The notes beneath the pieces are model-generated. The model saw nothing but the letters and a program-made list of their open reading frames with translations. It did not search any database and had not been told where the DNA came from. From contig CM057009.1 in assembly GCA_029891345.1 (NCBI GenBank), positions 305,475,166 through 305,539,165 on the forward strand: 64,000 nucleotides of DNA. Reading direction: 5' to 3'. Positions 34,454 through 45,660 of the stretch are shown piece after piece. Origin of the DNA: Dryococelus australis (taxonomy: Eukaryota > Arthropoda > Insecta > Phasmatodea > Phasmatidae). The position numbers were made by a program, and so were the translations under genes. Every line of letters starts with the position of its first letter. The first letter of the stretch is position 1.

Positions 34454-35808
34454 TGATGTCTTACAGGTTTGGTACATAAGAGGACATGAGGTTGGTAATG
34501 ATGGGATGGGTTCGTCGAGGTTACCAGGTTAGAGCACCAGTACTGTGAGCATGGCAGATGTGCATGTCGTGGAGTCGCCGGCCCACTTGGCCGTCCTTGA
34601 TGCCCCGTGTCCGATGATGATAATGATGTTACTGTTTACTATTATCCACATTACTTAGTCTAGTGAGGAATGTCAGCCTTCCTCAACGCATACTTCCCTC
34701 CCATAAGATTGTGGCAGGCCATCGCAACATCCTTATTAAATGTTAGAAAACGTTCATATTATGTCATGTAAATAGGTATCGTGGTCGAAATGTGACCAAG
34801 AAAATAAATATGTATGTGATACTCATTTCAATATGACGATTTATTCTCTGAGACCCTCCGAGGAGGCACTGATATAAAAGACCTCTGTTCAGGTGGGAGA
34901 ACACTTACACTGAAAAACTGGTGCAAATGCCTTCACTACACAGTTTTAATGAAAAGTTATGCCCCGGCCGTTTACAATACGGACCAAATTGCGGGGTGGC
35001 GCTCTCTCTCTCTGGCTTAAGTTACTTTAAAAAGGTTCCAGTATACTAAGAAAAATAGCTATTGACTCTACATGATGGCTCTAGGTAACATAGACCTGGA
35101 GAGATCGTGTGCGATGCCCACCCCACGAGATGACTAAGACACTACTGACTGAGGGTTGGCGTGGAGCTCTCTGAGTGGCTGAGGCTTTCTGCATGTACAT
35201 GAAAAAAAAATTATATAAAAACTATGATGTTCAATGAAACCTAATGGGCATGTGCAATGCTGATAATGTGAGGATTCACAATAAAACAATAATTTTTATT
35301 AAAAATACACAATTCACAAAAATATAAATTTATGTTGGCACTTATGCTGTTTACTGTTTACATAGCATATAACTTAAATTGATGGGTGATTTCAAGGAGA
35401 GCATGTCTTGCACCTAGTCCTTCATTTGTTACATTTAATGTATTAAATGACTTAAAAAAAATAGCACACACTAACCCGAGATATCAATTTAAAAAGGCCA
35501 TGAAAATTTAATATGTAAATAACGCTACCACAATCATGTAGTATGCCAAAAGATGAAACAAACACTACACTCGATAATAACAGGTTAGCGTTGCACATAT
35601 AAATATAGAAATAAAATTATATAAAGGCCATGGCAAAGGTAAACAACAATATATACAAAACAAGACACACAGATGCATTGCACCGCACATGCACACATTC
35701 AGAATGCTCTTGGCGTGTTGCACTGCACCTCATGTGCACAGCGGGCGAACTGCTAGTAGTTGCGGGACAAATGGTCTCGAGGGAACACCACATCGCACAT
35801 GTCAATCT
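34454..35808 (-). repeat. 5' LTR of Gypsy C
   Basis: It is a direct repeat of 24229-25232 plus 27765-28112, about 1.35 kb. The plus-strand ends are TGATGTC and ...TGTCA. It contains AATAAA-like and TATATAAAA-like words on both strands but no proven promoter. Nothing coding is recognised within it. Confidence 0.8.
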
Positions 35809-36440
35809 TTAACCCAAAAAATCATAAATACTGCAGAAAAATTATAACCCCCCCCCCCCCAATGCAAACAAGTTTAAAAGTTTGAAAAAAAATCATATAT
35901 ATATATATATATCTTTAAAGATATACATGCAGGAGGTACGAGGTTCGATGACAGGTGGATCGAGTAAGCTCCTGACATTACAGGCCATTGCCAGGTCAAC
36001 CAGTGCCCATCTCATCACCCATGTTAGATGTCAGAGACCCTGACCTTTGATGTTGATCCTGGTGACCTTTAATCAAACAATATTCTAAAAAATCCCAAAA
36101 ATAAAAACATAAAAAAATTATGAAAAATCTTAAAAATTTATTCAAAATGTATTTTAGAAATTTATAAATAATTATTAAAAATTATTTCTAAAGAAACTTA
36201 CATTTTCAGATGTCCTACCACAACTGACCCTGTGAAATTTTTTTATTGGTTGTTTAATAGGTCAATTACTCGTCTTCGCTCAACACCTTCCATGCCATGC
36301 CATATCTACTGTTCATTTATTTTTAGTATCACCCACTAGAGCACACTGGTAACATGTTTCAACCACCAGAAATATATTGTTACGTATAATTTTTTGATTT
36401 ATTCTTAAATGCAAGCATTTTTATTTAGAATACATTTGTT
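35809..36440. repeat. Poly-C, (TA)n and a copy of the TGACCTTTGA repeat family
   Basis: A poly-C run (about 35850-35860) and (AT)n (about 35893-35912) precede 35990-36330, which resembles 53640-53900 and 59480-59860 in order: a TGACCTTTGA block, an A/T-rich stretch of AAAAATTTATT words, then CATTTTCAGATGTCC (compare CATTTCCTGAGGTTCCC at 53818 and TTTTCCAGACGTCAC at 59798). Confidence 0.55.
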
Positions 36441-37520
36441 ATATAATGCAGGGTGGCCTATAAATGAAATAAAACAGATTTATTTTTACAAAAAATTTAT
36501 TGTACACATAATAAAATATACATAATCAGTGAAAATGAAATAATTTTAAATAATCCTCTTCGAACAGTCCAAACTACATGTTATTTTAATCTGCAGATCA
36601 TCAATTATGATTTTTGGGTATCTTGTAGATGGTTGAGCACATGTATGGTGGTAGGCAGTAGCGCTGCACACATTACAAGGTCGCTCTGAAGAGCTTTTAC
36701 GCAAGCATCAGCAGCAGCACTTGTCTCCGCTTCACCAACCATCCCATTATCATTACAGTGTAGACCTGATTCCTCTTTAATCTATGACTATGATGTTACA
36801 ACTGTGTCGCTGTTTGAACTGAGTGCCGCCTTATTTCTTCGCGTTGCCCGCTGACACGGTGGTGGCATCTTCTACCTCGCAGGAGACTAGGGTTCCCCCT
36901 CCTTTCTCCTTGTCAACCTCCCACACACCCCAACCCCCACCACTCCTTTGGTGCACAATATAATTTCTTATATTGTTTAACCACTCTTGCTTTGTTCATT
37001 GGCTGTCAAATACGTTCCACCTGATTATAACCTTACTTCATCGTCTTGCTGGAGGCCGGAACAACATGGGACCATTGTACTACTGCACCTCGAACGATGA
37101 GAAATATTGTCAGTGTTGAAAGTATTCACGCCTAATGTACATAATATTGTAATTAATGTGCAACGAGGGTCAGCTAAATGGGAAGTAGTGAGTCATAGTG
37201 CACCGAGCGTAATCTTTTAACAGAGGCTTTAGATTTGTTGGTAGTTAATTTATTGTAAGAAATGCTAAGCATTTGTGGGCGTGCGATAGTTTTGAATGGT
37301 AGTAAGACATCTAGGAACACACGTTCAAAATTCGAATTGTAGAAGAAGGGCTGAAGGATTTCAGTAATTCTGTTGTTTGCAGTCGACAGCCAAACATCCC
37401 TGTCCCATTTTAACCAAGTTCGCTGATGTGCCATCACTCGCAGAGCTTGAGTATATTAATGGTCTATATGTACTTAAAGTTCTTTTTAATGGCTTGCTTT
37501 GATAGGGGTAGCTTTCCTGC
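36441..37520. other. No recognised gene
   Basis: CAGGGTGGCCTATAAATGA at about 36450 looks like a transposon end but no matching inverted end was found. Minus-strand frames at 37437-37174 and 37567-37361 are open but have no motif that I recognise; they lie directly upstream of the element G LTR. Confidence 0.3.
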
Positions 37521-38159
37521 TGGGCCATTTGGTTGAAATTTGAATGGTTTTTTAAAATATATCTCATGTGCGTCCCCTTTCATGGCCTTCGGCCGTGGTA
37601 CACATTGTGATGTTATATTTATCTATTATTCTTGGCAAGGCCAGATTTATTGGTATATGGACACATTTGCAGGTTAATGTACAATTAATTGAACTAATGT
37701 TAAGAATTTGTCAGGAGCTGTGATAATAATTTTTAACTGCTTTGCGAGGCATAATTATTCCCAGTTTGAAACTGTAGTGCTGTGTTCTTAGATGTTCAGC
37801 CTCATTCGAATATCTTGCATTTTATGCCACCAATATTTTTTTACAATATTGTATATTGTATTCAGTATATTTGGGAGCATGCACCAATGAATATTGTGTG
37901 TATATACATTTTAATGGAGTGCAAACTGCACGTGTGTGTATCAAATGGTGCTCTTATAGTACATTGTGGTTATTTATATTAAAAGAATATTTAATATTAT
38001 ATTTGAGAGGCTTTTAATGTAATTGTTTTAACATGGCTTTTCGCTATAAATGAGTTGTGATCATACCTGAATTATCCATGTTTCACCTGATTTGGGAATG
38101 AAAATAAAATGGTAGCCTGTTATTTGAGTTGGTTTTTTTGTATTGCACATTAGGGAGCA
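37521..38159 (+). repeat. 5' LTR of Gypsy G
   Basis: It is a direct repeat of 41661-42300. Shared blocks include GGCCATTTGGTTGAAATTT, TTTCATGGCCTTCGGCCG, CATTGTGATGTTATATTTA, GTGCTCTTATAGT and CACCTGATTTGGGAATGAAAA. It ends GGGAGCA. Length is about 639 bases. Confidence 0.85.
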
Positions 38160-38204
38160 TACCTGCGCAACTCTGCTGGTAAGTTTATTAAAATATCTTG
38201 TTTT

Positions 38205-38460
38205 ATGATTCATGTACTAGTGTCCCGGGACATCATGAGCCAGGTCGGGTTTGTATACGTACTGAAGAAAGAAAAGATGGAGGGGATGTTAGCAGACCTG
38301 GATATTCTGGTCGACGCTAGTTTATCCGCAGCTGCCATGAGATGGCTGAATGTTCAAAAATTACGCGATCAGCACGTCATACTGCTGTCAGCCTCCGAAC
38401 AGCCGGTCATAGGGATGAGCCAATCTGCTTCTCGTACCACTTTACCCACATTCAAATGAT
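38205..38460 (+). pseudogene. Gypsy G: protease-like region
   Basis: DILVDASLSAAAMRWLNV resembles a retropepsin loop (LVD followed by a small-residue stretch and a hydrophobic strand). It stands just before the RT-associated frames, as protease does. The canonical Thr-Gly is not visible, so the call is moderate. Confidence 0.45.
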
Positions 38461-38709
38461 TGTGTAATGCCTTAGACAGGGTTAAGCCCATTACAGCTCT
38501 TGATCCACTGCAAGTGCACGATTTTTTATTGTTGTCAATAAACTTTTCGGTCTTTGGTTTTTGCAGTGAGTTAGATTTGCTTCGGGCTTTGGCTACAAAG
38601 GTGGAGGGGTTTGTGTCAGAATTACTCCACGAGGAATTGCTGTCATTGACAGGAGGTTCCTTTGCCAGTTTTAAAAGGCTTACACTAGGACAGGGTTTCA
38701 GCAATTTCA

Positions 38710-39335
38710 ATGATGACCACATACATCGACGTTAGTGAAAAATGGTTTAGGGAAAATCTGGATCAGCTTAAGGGTGAATTCGGCGATATATTTTTAAGTC
38801 GTATAGGCAAATGTGATGTTCTGCTTTATAAGTTTTCCCTGGTGGATAATATTTATGATAGAGATCGCCATTGCCAGTGTCTGCCCCCTAGGCTGAAAGT
38901 GTTTAGGGTTATTATTGACAAGTTTCTGGCAGAGGGTGTGATATTGCCATCAACCACTGATTACTGTTCTCCAGGTTTTTTAGAACGGGATAGTGATTCT
39001 AACAAATATAGTTTGGTTGTAAACATTCTCTCATTAATAAGTAAATTTAAAGATCCTTTTCTGCTCCTGATTATTAATTGCACCTTTCAACACCTGGGTA
39101 AAGTACATGTTATTTCCTTCCTAGATCTTAACCATAGTTTTCATCAGTGTTTGTTAGAGCTGTCATGTAGAAAATATACTGCCTTCAGCACCCCCTGGAG
39201 CCAGTATGAGTTCACGTGGATACCCATGTGTTCCAATTTTGGGCGGTGAGGCTCTATCCTGTGTTCTCGATCATGTCCTGTTTGATTTTAAATTTAACTT
39301 TGTATTTCATTATATCAATGATATAATTGTGTACA
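38710..39335 (+). pseudogene. Gypsy G: reverse transcriptase
   Basis: The frame runs LKVFRVIIDKFLAEGVILPS, then DYCSPGFLERDSD, SFLDLNHSFHQ (motif A region), YTAFSTPWSQYEFTWIPM and, after a stop at 39249, FHYINDIIVYS near 39305-39337. YIND replaces YLDD (first Asp to Asn), which would abolish catalysis. The conserved fingers-palm order identifies it. Confidence 0.85.
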
Positions 39336-39690
39336 GTTAGGATAGGGAATCATGTCTCTTCAATTTGAGGCAAGAACTTCAGAGAATGCATGAAGTGGGA
39401 TTAACAGTCAATCCTGACAAGGTCACTTTAGGATCCAACAAGGTCAGATTTCTGGGCTACCTGTTATCTGAAGGATAACTGTTTATTGATCCCGAGCATG
39501 TGGCACCGATTAAGGAATGCCCGTGTTCTCATACCCTTAAAGGGGTGCAAAGATTTTTGGGGATAATGGGATATTATGTGAGATTCATCGATCATTACTT
39601 GGAGGTTGAAGCACCCTTGAATGAGCTTAAGAAGAAAGGTGTTGAGTTCGTATGGTGCCCAGATCATGAAATTCCTTTGTGGCTTTGAAG
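39336..39690 (+). pseudogene. Gypsy G: RT thumb and connection
   Basis: LRQELQRMHEVGLTVNPDKV, then NKVRFLGYLLSEG, then GVQRFLGIMGYYVRFIDHYL and APLNELKKKGVEFVW. These are the VFxRLxxAGLxLxxxKC-type connection and the FLGxxxYYRxFI block of Gypsy Pol. One stop lies at about 39476. Confidence 0.85.
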
Positions 39691-40180
39691 GAGAAATTGT
39701 CTTCACGGTCGGTACTTCATTTGCCGAATTTCTCTGAGTGTTTCGTCTTGCAGGTGGATGATTCTTCTCAGGCATTAGGGGCTGTTTTAAGCCAAAGGAT
39801 GGAATGGGGTCTTGATCTGATTGCCTTTGCGAGCCGTAACCTATCAGAGATGGAATGGGGTTTGGGAATCTATGAAGAAGATAGCCACGTTTGTATTTTC
39901 GGTTTTGAGAAGTTCGCCCAAAACATCGAGCACGACGAGTGTGACCTCTACATGGACAATCATGCTCTGAGTTGGGTGCTGGCATATCCACAGCAATTAG
40001 GAAAACTCTGTTGTTGGGTTTTGACATTTTCACGGTTTAGATTTAAGATCCATCGCATTTATGGCTTGGAGAATCAGGTCGCGGATGTGCTGTCCTGTAT
40101 TTACGACCCCAAAGATTTCGAGGTCTACCAGGTGGAAACTCCTGTCGCCTTGTTGAGCCTTATACAGGATTTTCCATGAA
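39679..40180 (+). pseudogene. Gypsy G: RNase H
   Basis: A 166-codon open frame: LQVDDSSQALGAVLSQ (first Asp), FASRNLSEMEWGLGIYEED (the Glu helix), LYMDNHALSWVL (Asp) and FKIHRIYGLENQVADVLS (terminal Asp). All catalytic positions are present. It is the best-preserved piece of this element. Confidence 0.85.
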
Positions 40181-40770
40181 GCTACGACAGGCCCAAGATG
40201 AAGATCCGTTCTGCTCCCAGGTGGTTAATGATCTTAATTCTGGTACGATATCACCATAAGTGATGGAAAAGGATTTAATGCATTTCACCTGCAACCATGG
40301 GCATGCCAGGAAGATAGTGGGACCCGGGTCCTTGCACCCAATGGCCATTGCATATTTCCATGACTCTGTTTTTGTGGGTTATGTGGGATTGCTGGTCATT
40401 TTGCTTGGATAACACTTAGCAAGGATATGGCTGAGTACATGTGATCCCAGTCAGCATTGCAAACATGCTGTGAATAAAAACATGGGGTAGGTGGTGTGTC
40501 AGCTTCCACTGTCTCCCTGGGAAATCGTCCATTTAGAGATATTTGGGCCATTGACATGGTCTAAGAAGGGAAACAACTGTGTGTTGATAGTTATTGACAT
40601 ATTCACGAAATTACCATTCTTATTCCCCTGAGGAACATGAAGGCTAGCGTGATCATGAAGGCTTTGTGTAATCAGGTATGGATACTGTTCGACGTTCCTG
40701 TAGAGATCCTCACCGATAATGCGAAATACTTCACTTCAGTATTTTTTAAGGACATGTGTTTTCGATGACT
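40181..40770 (+). pseudogene. Gypsy G: integrase, degenerate
   Basis: A zinc-domain remnant (FHDSVFVGYVG) is followed by WEIVHLEIFGPLTWSKKGNN, VIDIFTKLPFLFPL and VEILTDNAKYFTS, the core with the second Asp. The first Asp position reads Glu (HLEIFG). The frame dissolves near 40770, before the catalytic Glu. Confidence 0.7.
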
Positions 40771-41660
40771 TCCTTCACTATTATTATAATTTAGATCACT
40801 CTAGATGGGATGAGGACCTTAATTTTTTTAAATGTGGGATTTGAACAGTGCGCTGCATGGATCAACAGAGGTTCCTCCTTCTTTGCCATTTCTAGGCCGC
40901 CTGTTGAATCACCCATTGCTGAATGTATGGAATATCCTGCCTTTCCTTTCTCCACTCTCTGAATCAGCCTGAGACCAGTTGCTCTGCCAGGCGTTTAGAC
41001 ATTTAGATGTAGCCAAGTACCAGTGTGAATGACAGGTTCGATAAGCATAGGTCCCCCACTAGTTATTCCCCTGGTGACTTGATGCTTTGTACAACTTTAC
41101 CCTCGCCGACCTGGTTAACGATGTCTTGGGCAAGCTATTCCCAAAATTTGTCAGTCCCTTCCAGATTGACAAATTCTTGGGCACCAATACGGTAAACTAA
41201 TTTCTCCTACTGGCCGCACTTTCCACAAAGCACATTCTTCTCATTTTAAAAAATGAGCCAAGTATGTAAGTGTATTGTTATAGTGTTTGAATTTGTAATT
41301 GTCAGGTTGTAGTTTAGCACTTGTTATCCATTATCATATTTCTCCCCATCTCCCTTTGCTTGTTCTTCATCCTGGCTGATGTTTGTCTGTTTTGTTTTTC
41401 CTGTCATCCCCCCGAGTCGGCCCGAGGTCGTCGACGAGAAGAAGTGGTTGGGTGCGCTGTGATGCCGAGCTGGCTGTTGTGGAGTGGGGGAAGACCCCCT
41501 TTGGTGATGAGCTCGAGAAGATACCCATGATGACGCTCGGCTTCGGCTTGGTTGCCCATCTTTAACTGTGAATCCCCAGGATTTGGACTTCATAATTTGG
41601 GTTTAGAGAAGAGACGAAAATGTGATTGTGTCTTATGTGTACCATGAACTGTTCTATGGC
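40771..41660 (+). other. Gypsy G 3' internal region, no clear gene
   Basis: Short pieces may derive from the integrase C-terminus. A mixed-GC stretch at 41310-41590 has overlapping frames on both strands with no domain. Confidence 0.4.
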
Positions 41661-42300
41661 CAGGCCATTTGGTTGAAATTTTAATGGTTTTTTAAATGTT
41701 TCTTTTGTGTGTGTCCTTTCATGGCCTTCGGCCGCAGTACACATTGTGATGTTATATTTAGCTATTATTCTTGGGAAGGCCAGATTTATTGGTATGTGGA
41801 TATGTTTACAGGTTTATGTACAATAAATTGAACTAATGTTAAGAATTCGTCAGAAGCTGTGATAATGATGTTTAACTGCTGCGTGAGGCATAATAATTCC
41901 CAATTTGAAACTGTACTGCCATGTTTTTTAGATGGTCAGCCTCAATTGAATATCTTGCATTTTAAGCCACCAATATTTTTATAATATTGTATATTGTTTT
42001 CATCATATTTGGGAGCACATGCCGAGGTTGATTGTGTATACCATACATTTTAATGGATTGCAATCTGCATGTGCATGTATCAAATGGTGCTCTTATAGTG
42101 GATTGTGTTTACTTATATTAAAAGAAAATATAATATTACTTTTGAGAGGCTTTTAACATAATGGTTTTAATATGTCTTTAAGCTAGAAATGTATTGTGAT
42201 TATACCTGAATTACTCATGTTTTACCTGATTTGGGAATGAAAATTAAAGGGTAGCATGTTCTTTGTGTTTTTTGTTTTGTAAATTTCACCTAAGGGTGCA
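41661..42300 (+). repeat. 3' LTR of Gypsy G
   Basis: It is the second copy of 37521-38159, ending GGGTGCA. It ends about 600 bases before the paleoviral cluster. No convincing target-site duplication was seen. Confidence 0.85.
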
Positions 42301-42900
42301 CAACGAACATCCGGCTCATTTACACCAGGTCTGTCAGTAGCAGAACTGGCATCAGCAGACTTAGGAATACACATTGTTAGACGTTGACGAGTGGGTGCAT
42401 GTTCATCTCTGGTACCGGGGGTAGATTCACGTGCGATGGGTACTGACATGTGTGCCTGGCATCAGCGATGCACTCGGTGGCATCTGGTCGTCTGGCTGGC
42501 GGCATCTTTTTTGGAATTTTGGTCCATGGTGCAGGGAAGCTGCATCTGTGGCATCATGCAGAACACAACACAGGCTGATGCTCCTGGACAGTCCAACCGA
42601 AATTGTGTTGGTTCAGAGACAATTTGAAATGTGCAGATCGCCAGTGCTGCATGCCACTGTGTCCAGGTATCCATTTTTTATGTGCTGAAATTATACTCCA
42701 TGCTACCATAGTCTGGCATGGTGCTTGCATAAATGTTTGTATGACAGAATGGAGTCATGGTGACGATCAGACCTCCAGGCATCGACTAAATGAGCTCATT
42801 GATTTTTCCCACTTATATATAATAAGGATGTCGATCAGGTGTGCCACCATATGAAAAACTAGATCCTCTCACATTTAGAGAAGATCAGGTGACTGTGTGT
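42301..42900. other. No recognised gene between Gypsy G and the paleoviral cluster
   Basis: Frames exist on both strands but none carries a motif I know. It may be further decayed element sequence. Confidence 0.3.
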
Positions 42901-43349
42901 CTAGTCATAGACAGTCAATTCCTCGTCCAAGTACGAGACATGCCATTTGTGCAGCACCTGCACATTCTTCAGTGTGCAGACCCAGTCAAGTTCTGACCCT
43001 TCGCTGACATGGCAATGCGAATCGCCATAAAGTTTCGTCAGTTAGTACAGCGAAGGACACCCATACTCGGCCTGCTCGATAATTTCTACTTCAAATTTAC
43101 ACAGTCGCTAAGCCATTTTTTCTGCCCAGATCCTGCTAGATAAATCGGGGCATTCTGGTACTGCATCAGCAAGTCTCGCAGCACGTTTCCCAAGTGATAG
43201 TATGGAATGTTGCCTTCGTCCCACTCCTGTCCATGGTAGTACTTGGTTAACCAGGCATTTGTTTTTTTACTGTTCTTGTCCAACAGTTTCCAGGGGTATG
43301 GATGACGGAAGTTGCTGGTTTGTGTTTTACCATCACCGACATAGCTCAT
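42901..43349 (-). pseudogene. Conserved Polinton/adintovirus-associated protein, function unknown
   Basis: The open frame (43349-43086) contains HPYPWKLLDKNSKKTNAWLT, then HGQEWDEGNIPYY and APIYLAGSGQKKWLSD. After a frameshift come EYGCPSLY and, later, WVCTLKNVQVLHKW. This arrangement (HG-x-W, an IYxxGxxKxxWL block, GCPSL, Cys/His residues) is one I associate with uncharacterised proteins in arthropod Polinton-type elements, but I do not know its job. It lies downstream of the hexon-like gene on the same strand. It has two frame breaks and no apparent C-terminal extension. Confidence 0.6.
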
Positions 43350-43523
43350 TGCGATCTCCTTTAGAACGAAGCCATTTTGGCTCTGGAAACCCTGCAGATT
43401 ACAGTTTATCTTGAAGCTGATGATGCTCGACGATGATTAAAGATTTATAGTGTGTTAACAGTTATATTTATATATTCTCAGCTGCACTCACGACAGTATT
43501 TTGATGGTCTTATATCTACAATT

Positions 43524-44324
43524 TTATGATACAGACTGTTCGAGAAGTATCACGCAGAATGTGTACATTTTGGCAGGAATATTTCCATGTGTCCTGAATT
43601 CGATCCAGCAGTCGATTGCATTGGAGGTAATATGCTCATCCTGTTTATTCATATCTAATACCATGAGCAGGGCGAAACACTTTAAAGTATCAGGGCTCAA
43701 TATCATAGATTGGGTGCGCCCATGATATACATTTTGAAAATGAGTGTACATCTGATATGCCTGCAGGTACAGCAGATTTTCAAAGTTCATTACCATGTGA
43801 ACGTATGGATAACTTTCGCGTTTTAAAAATATTTTCAAATTTTCTATTTGACATATCTCGAACTACGAACGGCTCACTTTCACATTGTACTGTTTTCCAG
43901 TCTGTATCTCAATGATGATGCACATCAGTTTCTCAGAAGTAAAGCTGGACTTCGCCATCCAGTTGATGCACTGTCTTGTTGACAATCCAGGGTATGTCTC
44001 GAGACTCCACTGCCTGAAAATCACAACGATGTTTTTGCATCTTCCACATTCTTCAACATTTTAATGGTTTCTGCAGTGCTCAACTGCACAAAGGCAGCAT
44101 CCATTCGGTAGAGTGTAGTTTCAGTTCCACTGTCTCCAGGTTTTCTCCCGTGGCCTCGATGGTGTCTGCATGCATATTAGCTAGAAGCACAACCAGTTCC
44201 TGCTTCGAACTGAATGTTATTAGTTTGTAGTCTTCGGTAAGTACCAATAGTGTGGAGAGCAGGATGCACATTTCGAACTTGACTCCAGAGTATATAGGAA
44301 CACTGTAGTCATCTTCGATTCCCT
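43524..44324 (-). pseudogene. Hexon-like major capsid protein remnant (Polinton/adintovirus type)
   Basis: Three frame pieces in order: FEMCILLSTLLVLTEDYKL with SSKQELVVLLANMHAD (44310-44180) and STEWMLPLCS; then, shifted, IVVIFRQWSLETYPGLS and KLMCIIIEIQTGK (about 44030-43870); then LKIFLKRESYPYVHMVM, QAYQMYTHFQNVYHG, CFALLMVLDMNKQDEH and WIEFRTHGNIPAK (43838-43540). I recognise this order as the C-terminal two thirds of the double-jelly-roll major capsid protein of adintovirus/Polinton-type elements. The N-terminus is missing; the sequence joins directly to the penton-like remnant upstream. At least two frameshifts make it non-functional. A profile search would settle the family. Confidence 0.7.
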
Positions 44325-44330
44325 AACCCA

Positions 44331-44771
44331 CTACCTACCATTGAGGTATGTGTCACTCGCTAAATTGCAGTTTATTCGTACTACATTGACTGGCAAAATG
44401 TTTACAGACCGCGACGACTCGTGTGTTTTTCCAGTTTCATAGATGTGGGGCTCGAACCCCAGTATCAGTCAGCTAGTATCCGGTTTCGTAAAGTCGATAT
44501 CTTCACTGCATCTGATGACACTCGTCAGAATATTGAGATTCCCATGTAGTTTGAATTCCATGTTGGGGGACAGCATATCTTCAACATACCTTGCAATGTT
44601 GTCTTTTTTATAAGAGCCCATGGGCAACGACACCTCATGGGAAACATTCCCACTTTTTATGAGGAACAGCTTGCAGTTTTTTCCATCGATGGTTGGTATC
44701 GCATTGTAGGTGTGAAAATTGACAAGTCCTGTGCACCGTTCCCCCTCCAAGTCGAGCAGCAGAAAGTGTAC
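44331..44771 (-). pseudogene. Penton-like minor capsid protein remnant, N-terminal part
   Basis: The frame reads VNFHTYNAIPTIDGKNCKLF, then LPMGSYKKDNIARYVEDML and SEDIDFTKPDTS; a frameshift near 44469 then leads to LGFEPHIYE and NVVRINCNLASDTYLNG. This order (YNxIP, a PxGSY-xxxxIxxYI block, IDFTKPxS, then a TYLNG-type block) is typical of the penton-like protein in Polinton/adintovirus elements. It breaks off right after TYLNGR with a stop at 44331 and runs into hexon-like sequence, so a deletion removed its C-terminus together with the hexon N-terminus. It would form the vertex capsomer of the capsid. Confidence 0.65.
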
Positions 44772-44858
44772 AGATTCAGCTCAGAGCTACGCCCCATCAA
44801 AGTAAACATTATCGACATGACTGATGATTTTCCTTCGTTGTACAACCAATTTATACAA

Positions 44859-45359
44859 CTACTTGTACTTACGAACCAGGAATCGAGGACATAAATGTCG
44901 ACAGTACCCAGTTTCAGGCATCTTCTCCATCTCATAGCTGTAAGTTAGCTTCGCACCTTTCAGGTACTGTCTCAGTTCGGGTGGAGGATGCAAATTCCCA
45001 AAACTGCCATAGCAGTTTGCATATTTGCCTTGTTTTATCTAAGCCACCCAGTGTACACCGGGCCCGGCTGTCATGTCCAAATTAATTATGGCACACTCAT
45101 TACATTTTGGTTTCCGTGGCATTTCCTCTCTCTTAAAAACTATTCTAAAATTAGGCATTTTCTATTTGTGTGCATAGGGTACCAAATCCATGTTAGTGAG
45201 TGGTTGTTTCAGTAGATATTTCATTATTGCCTCTTCCAGCTTTGTCGCTTTTGCACACTTCCACCTCCTTCTGGGTATGGTTTTAGTTACAGCCCTTAGC
45301 CATTTTTTATGCATGGCGATAGCTTCCATATTTCTATTATGTCTTTGGGTCTCGGACAA
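44859..45359 (-). pseudogene. Adenain-like cysteine protease remnant
   Basis: One reading frame runs from 45359 to the stop at 44859, interrupted by TAG at 45162-45164 and 45039-45041. It includes LTNMDLVPYAHK, then CNECAIINLDMTAGPGVHW (catalytic His codon 45051-45053), then YGSFGNLHPPPELRQYL where the catalytic Asp position reads Gly (45006-45008), and TGYCRHLC with the candidate nucleophile Cys at 44901-44903. Adenain-type proteases mature the capsid proteins of adenoviruses, adintoviruses and Polintons. Upstream residues are basic (RRRWKCAK) and may belong to a neighbouring minor core protein. The two stops and the lost Asp show it is dead. Confidence 0.75.
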
Positions 45360-45660
45360 CTGCTTCCGTTTATTCGATGCTGTGTTGATGGCTCAGACGA
45401 TACGACTCGTGGCTCCAATTAGGCACCTGAGAGCCCCTAGTGCAGGTAAAACAATGGAAATAATCTGCTGGTACATATTTTCTTGGTCTTGCATGAGCTT
45501 TTCTTCCCTTTGACACTGCTTTTCGTTTCACTTGTGCTTTGCTCTTGCTCTCTGTACCTGTTCCTATTTTAACCTGTTTCTATCTCTTGCTATTATCTCC
45601 CATTCAAATCTTCACTTTTGCCTTTATCACAATGGATACACCCCACCCTGCAATTTTTTC
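45360..45660 (-). pseudogene. Frameshifted continuation between PLA2-like and protease remnants
   Basis: Pieces such as ATSRIVRAINTASNKRKQ in one frame lead into SETQRHNRNMEAIAMHKK, an amphipathic, Ala/Lys-rich stretch of the kind found in membrane-active or core proteins of these elements. The stretch 45660-45480 is a mixture of frames. It may be the C-terminal part of the PLA2-like protein or a separate small gene. Confidence 0.4.

Larger units (their letters stand above)
24229..35808 (-). mobile_element. Ty3/Gypsy element C (PHD-Gag lineage), two LTRs
   Basis: On the minus strand: 5' LTR (35808-34454), primer-binding-site-like region, leader, Gag start with PHD-like remnant, capsid, knuckle, protease, RT, RNase H, integrase, integrase C-terminal tail, and 3' LTR split by an insertion. 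The LTRs diverge noticeably (I estimate more than 10 percent by eye), so the element is old. Expected short target-site duplications were not clear. Confidence 0.85.
37521..42300 (+). mobile_element. Ty3/Gypsy element G, two LTRs, second lineage
   Basis: The two ~640 bp LTRs enclose protease-like, RT, RNase H and integrase remnants in Gypsy order. Motif wording differs from A, B and C (no LKCA; YIND in place of YLDD; a different protease loop), so it is a separate lineage. No Gag is recognisable, and the 5' LTR is followed almost at once by the protease-like frame, so Gag was probably deleted. The mosaic of stops shows an old copy. Confidence 0.85.
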
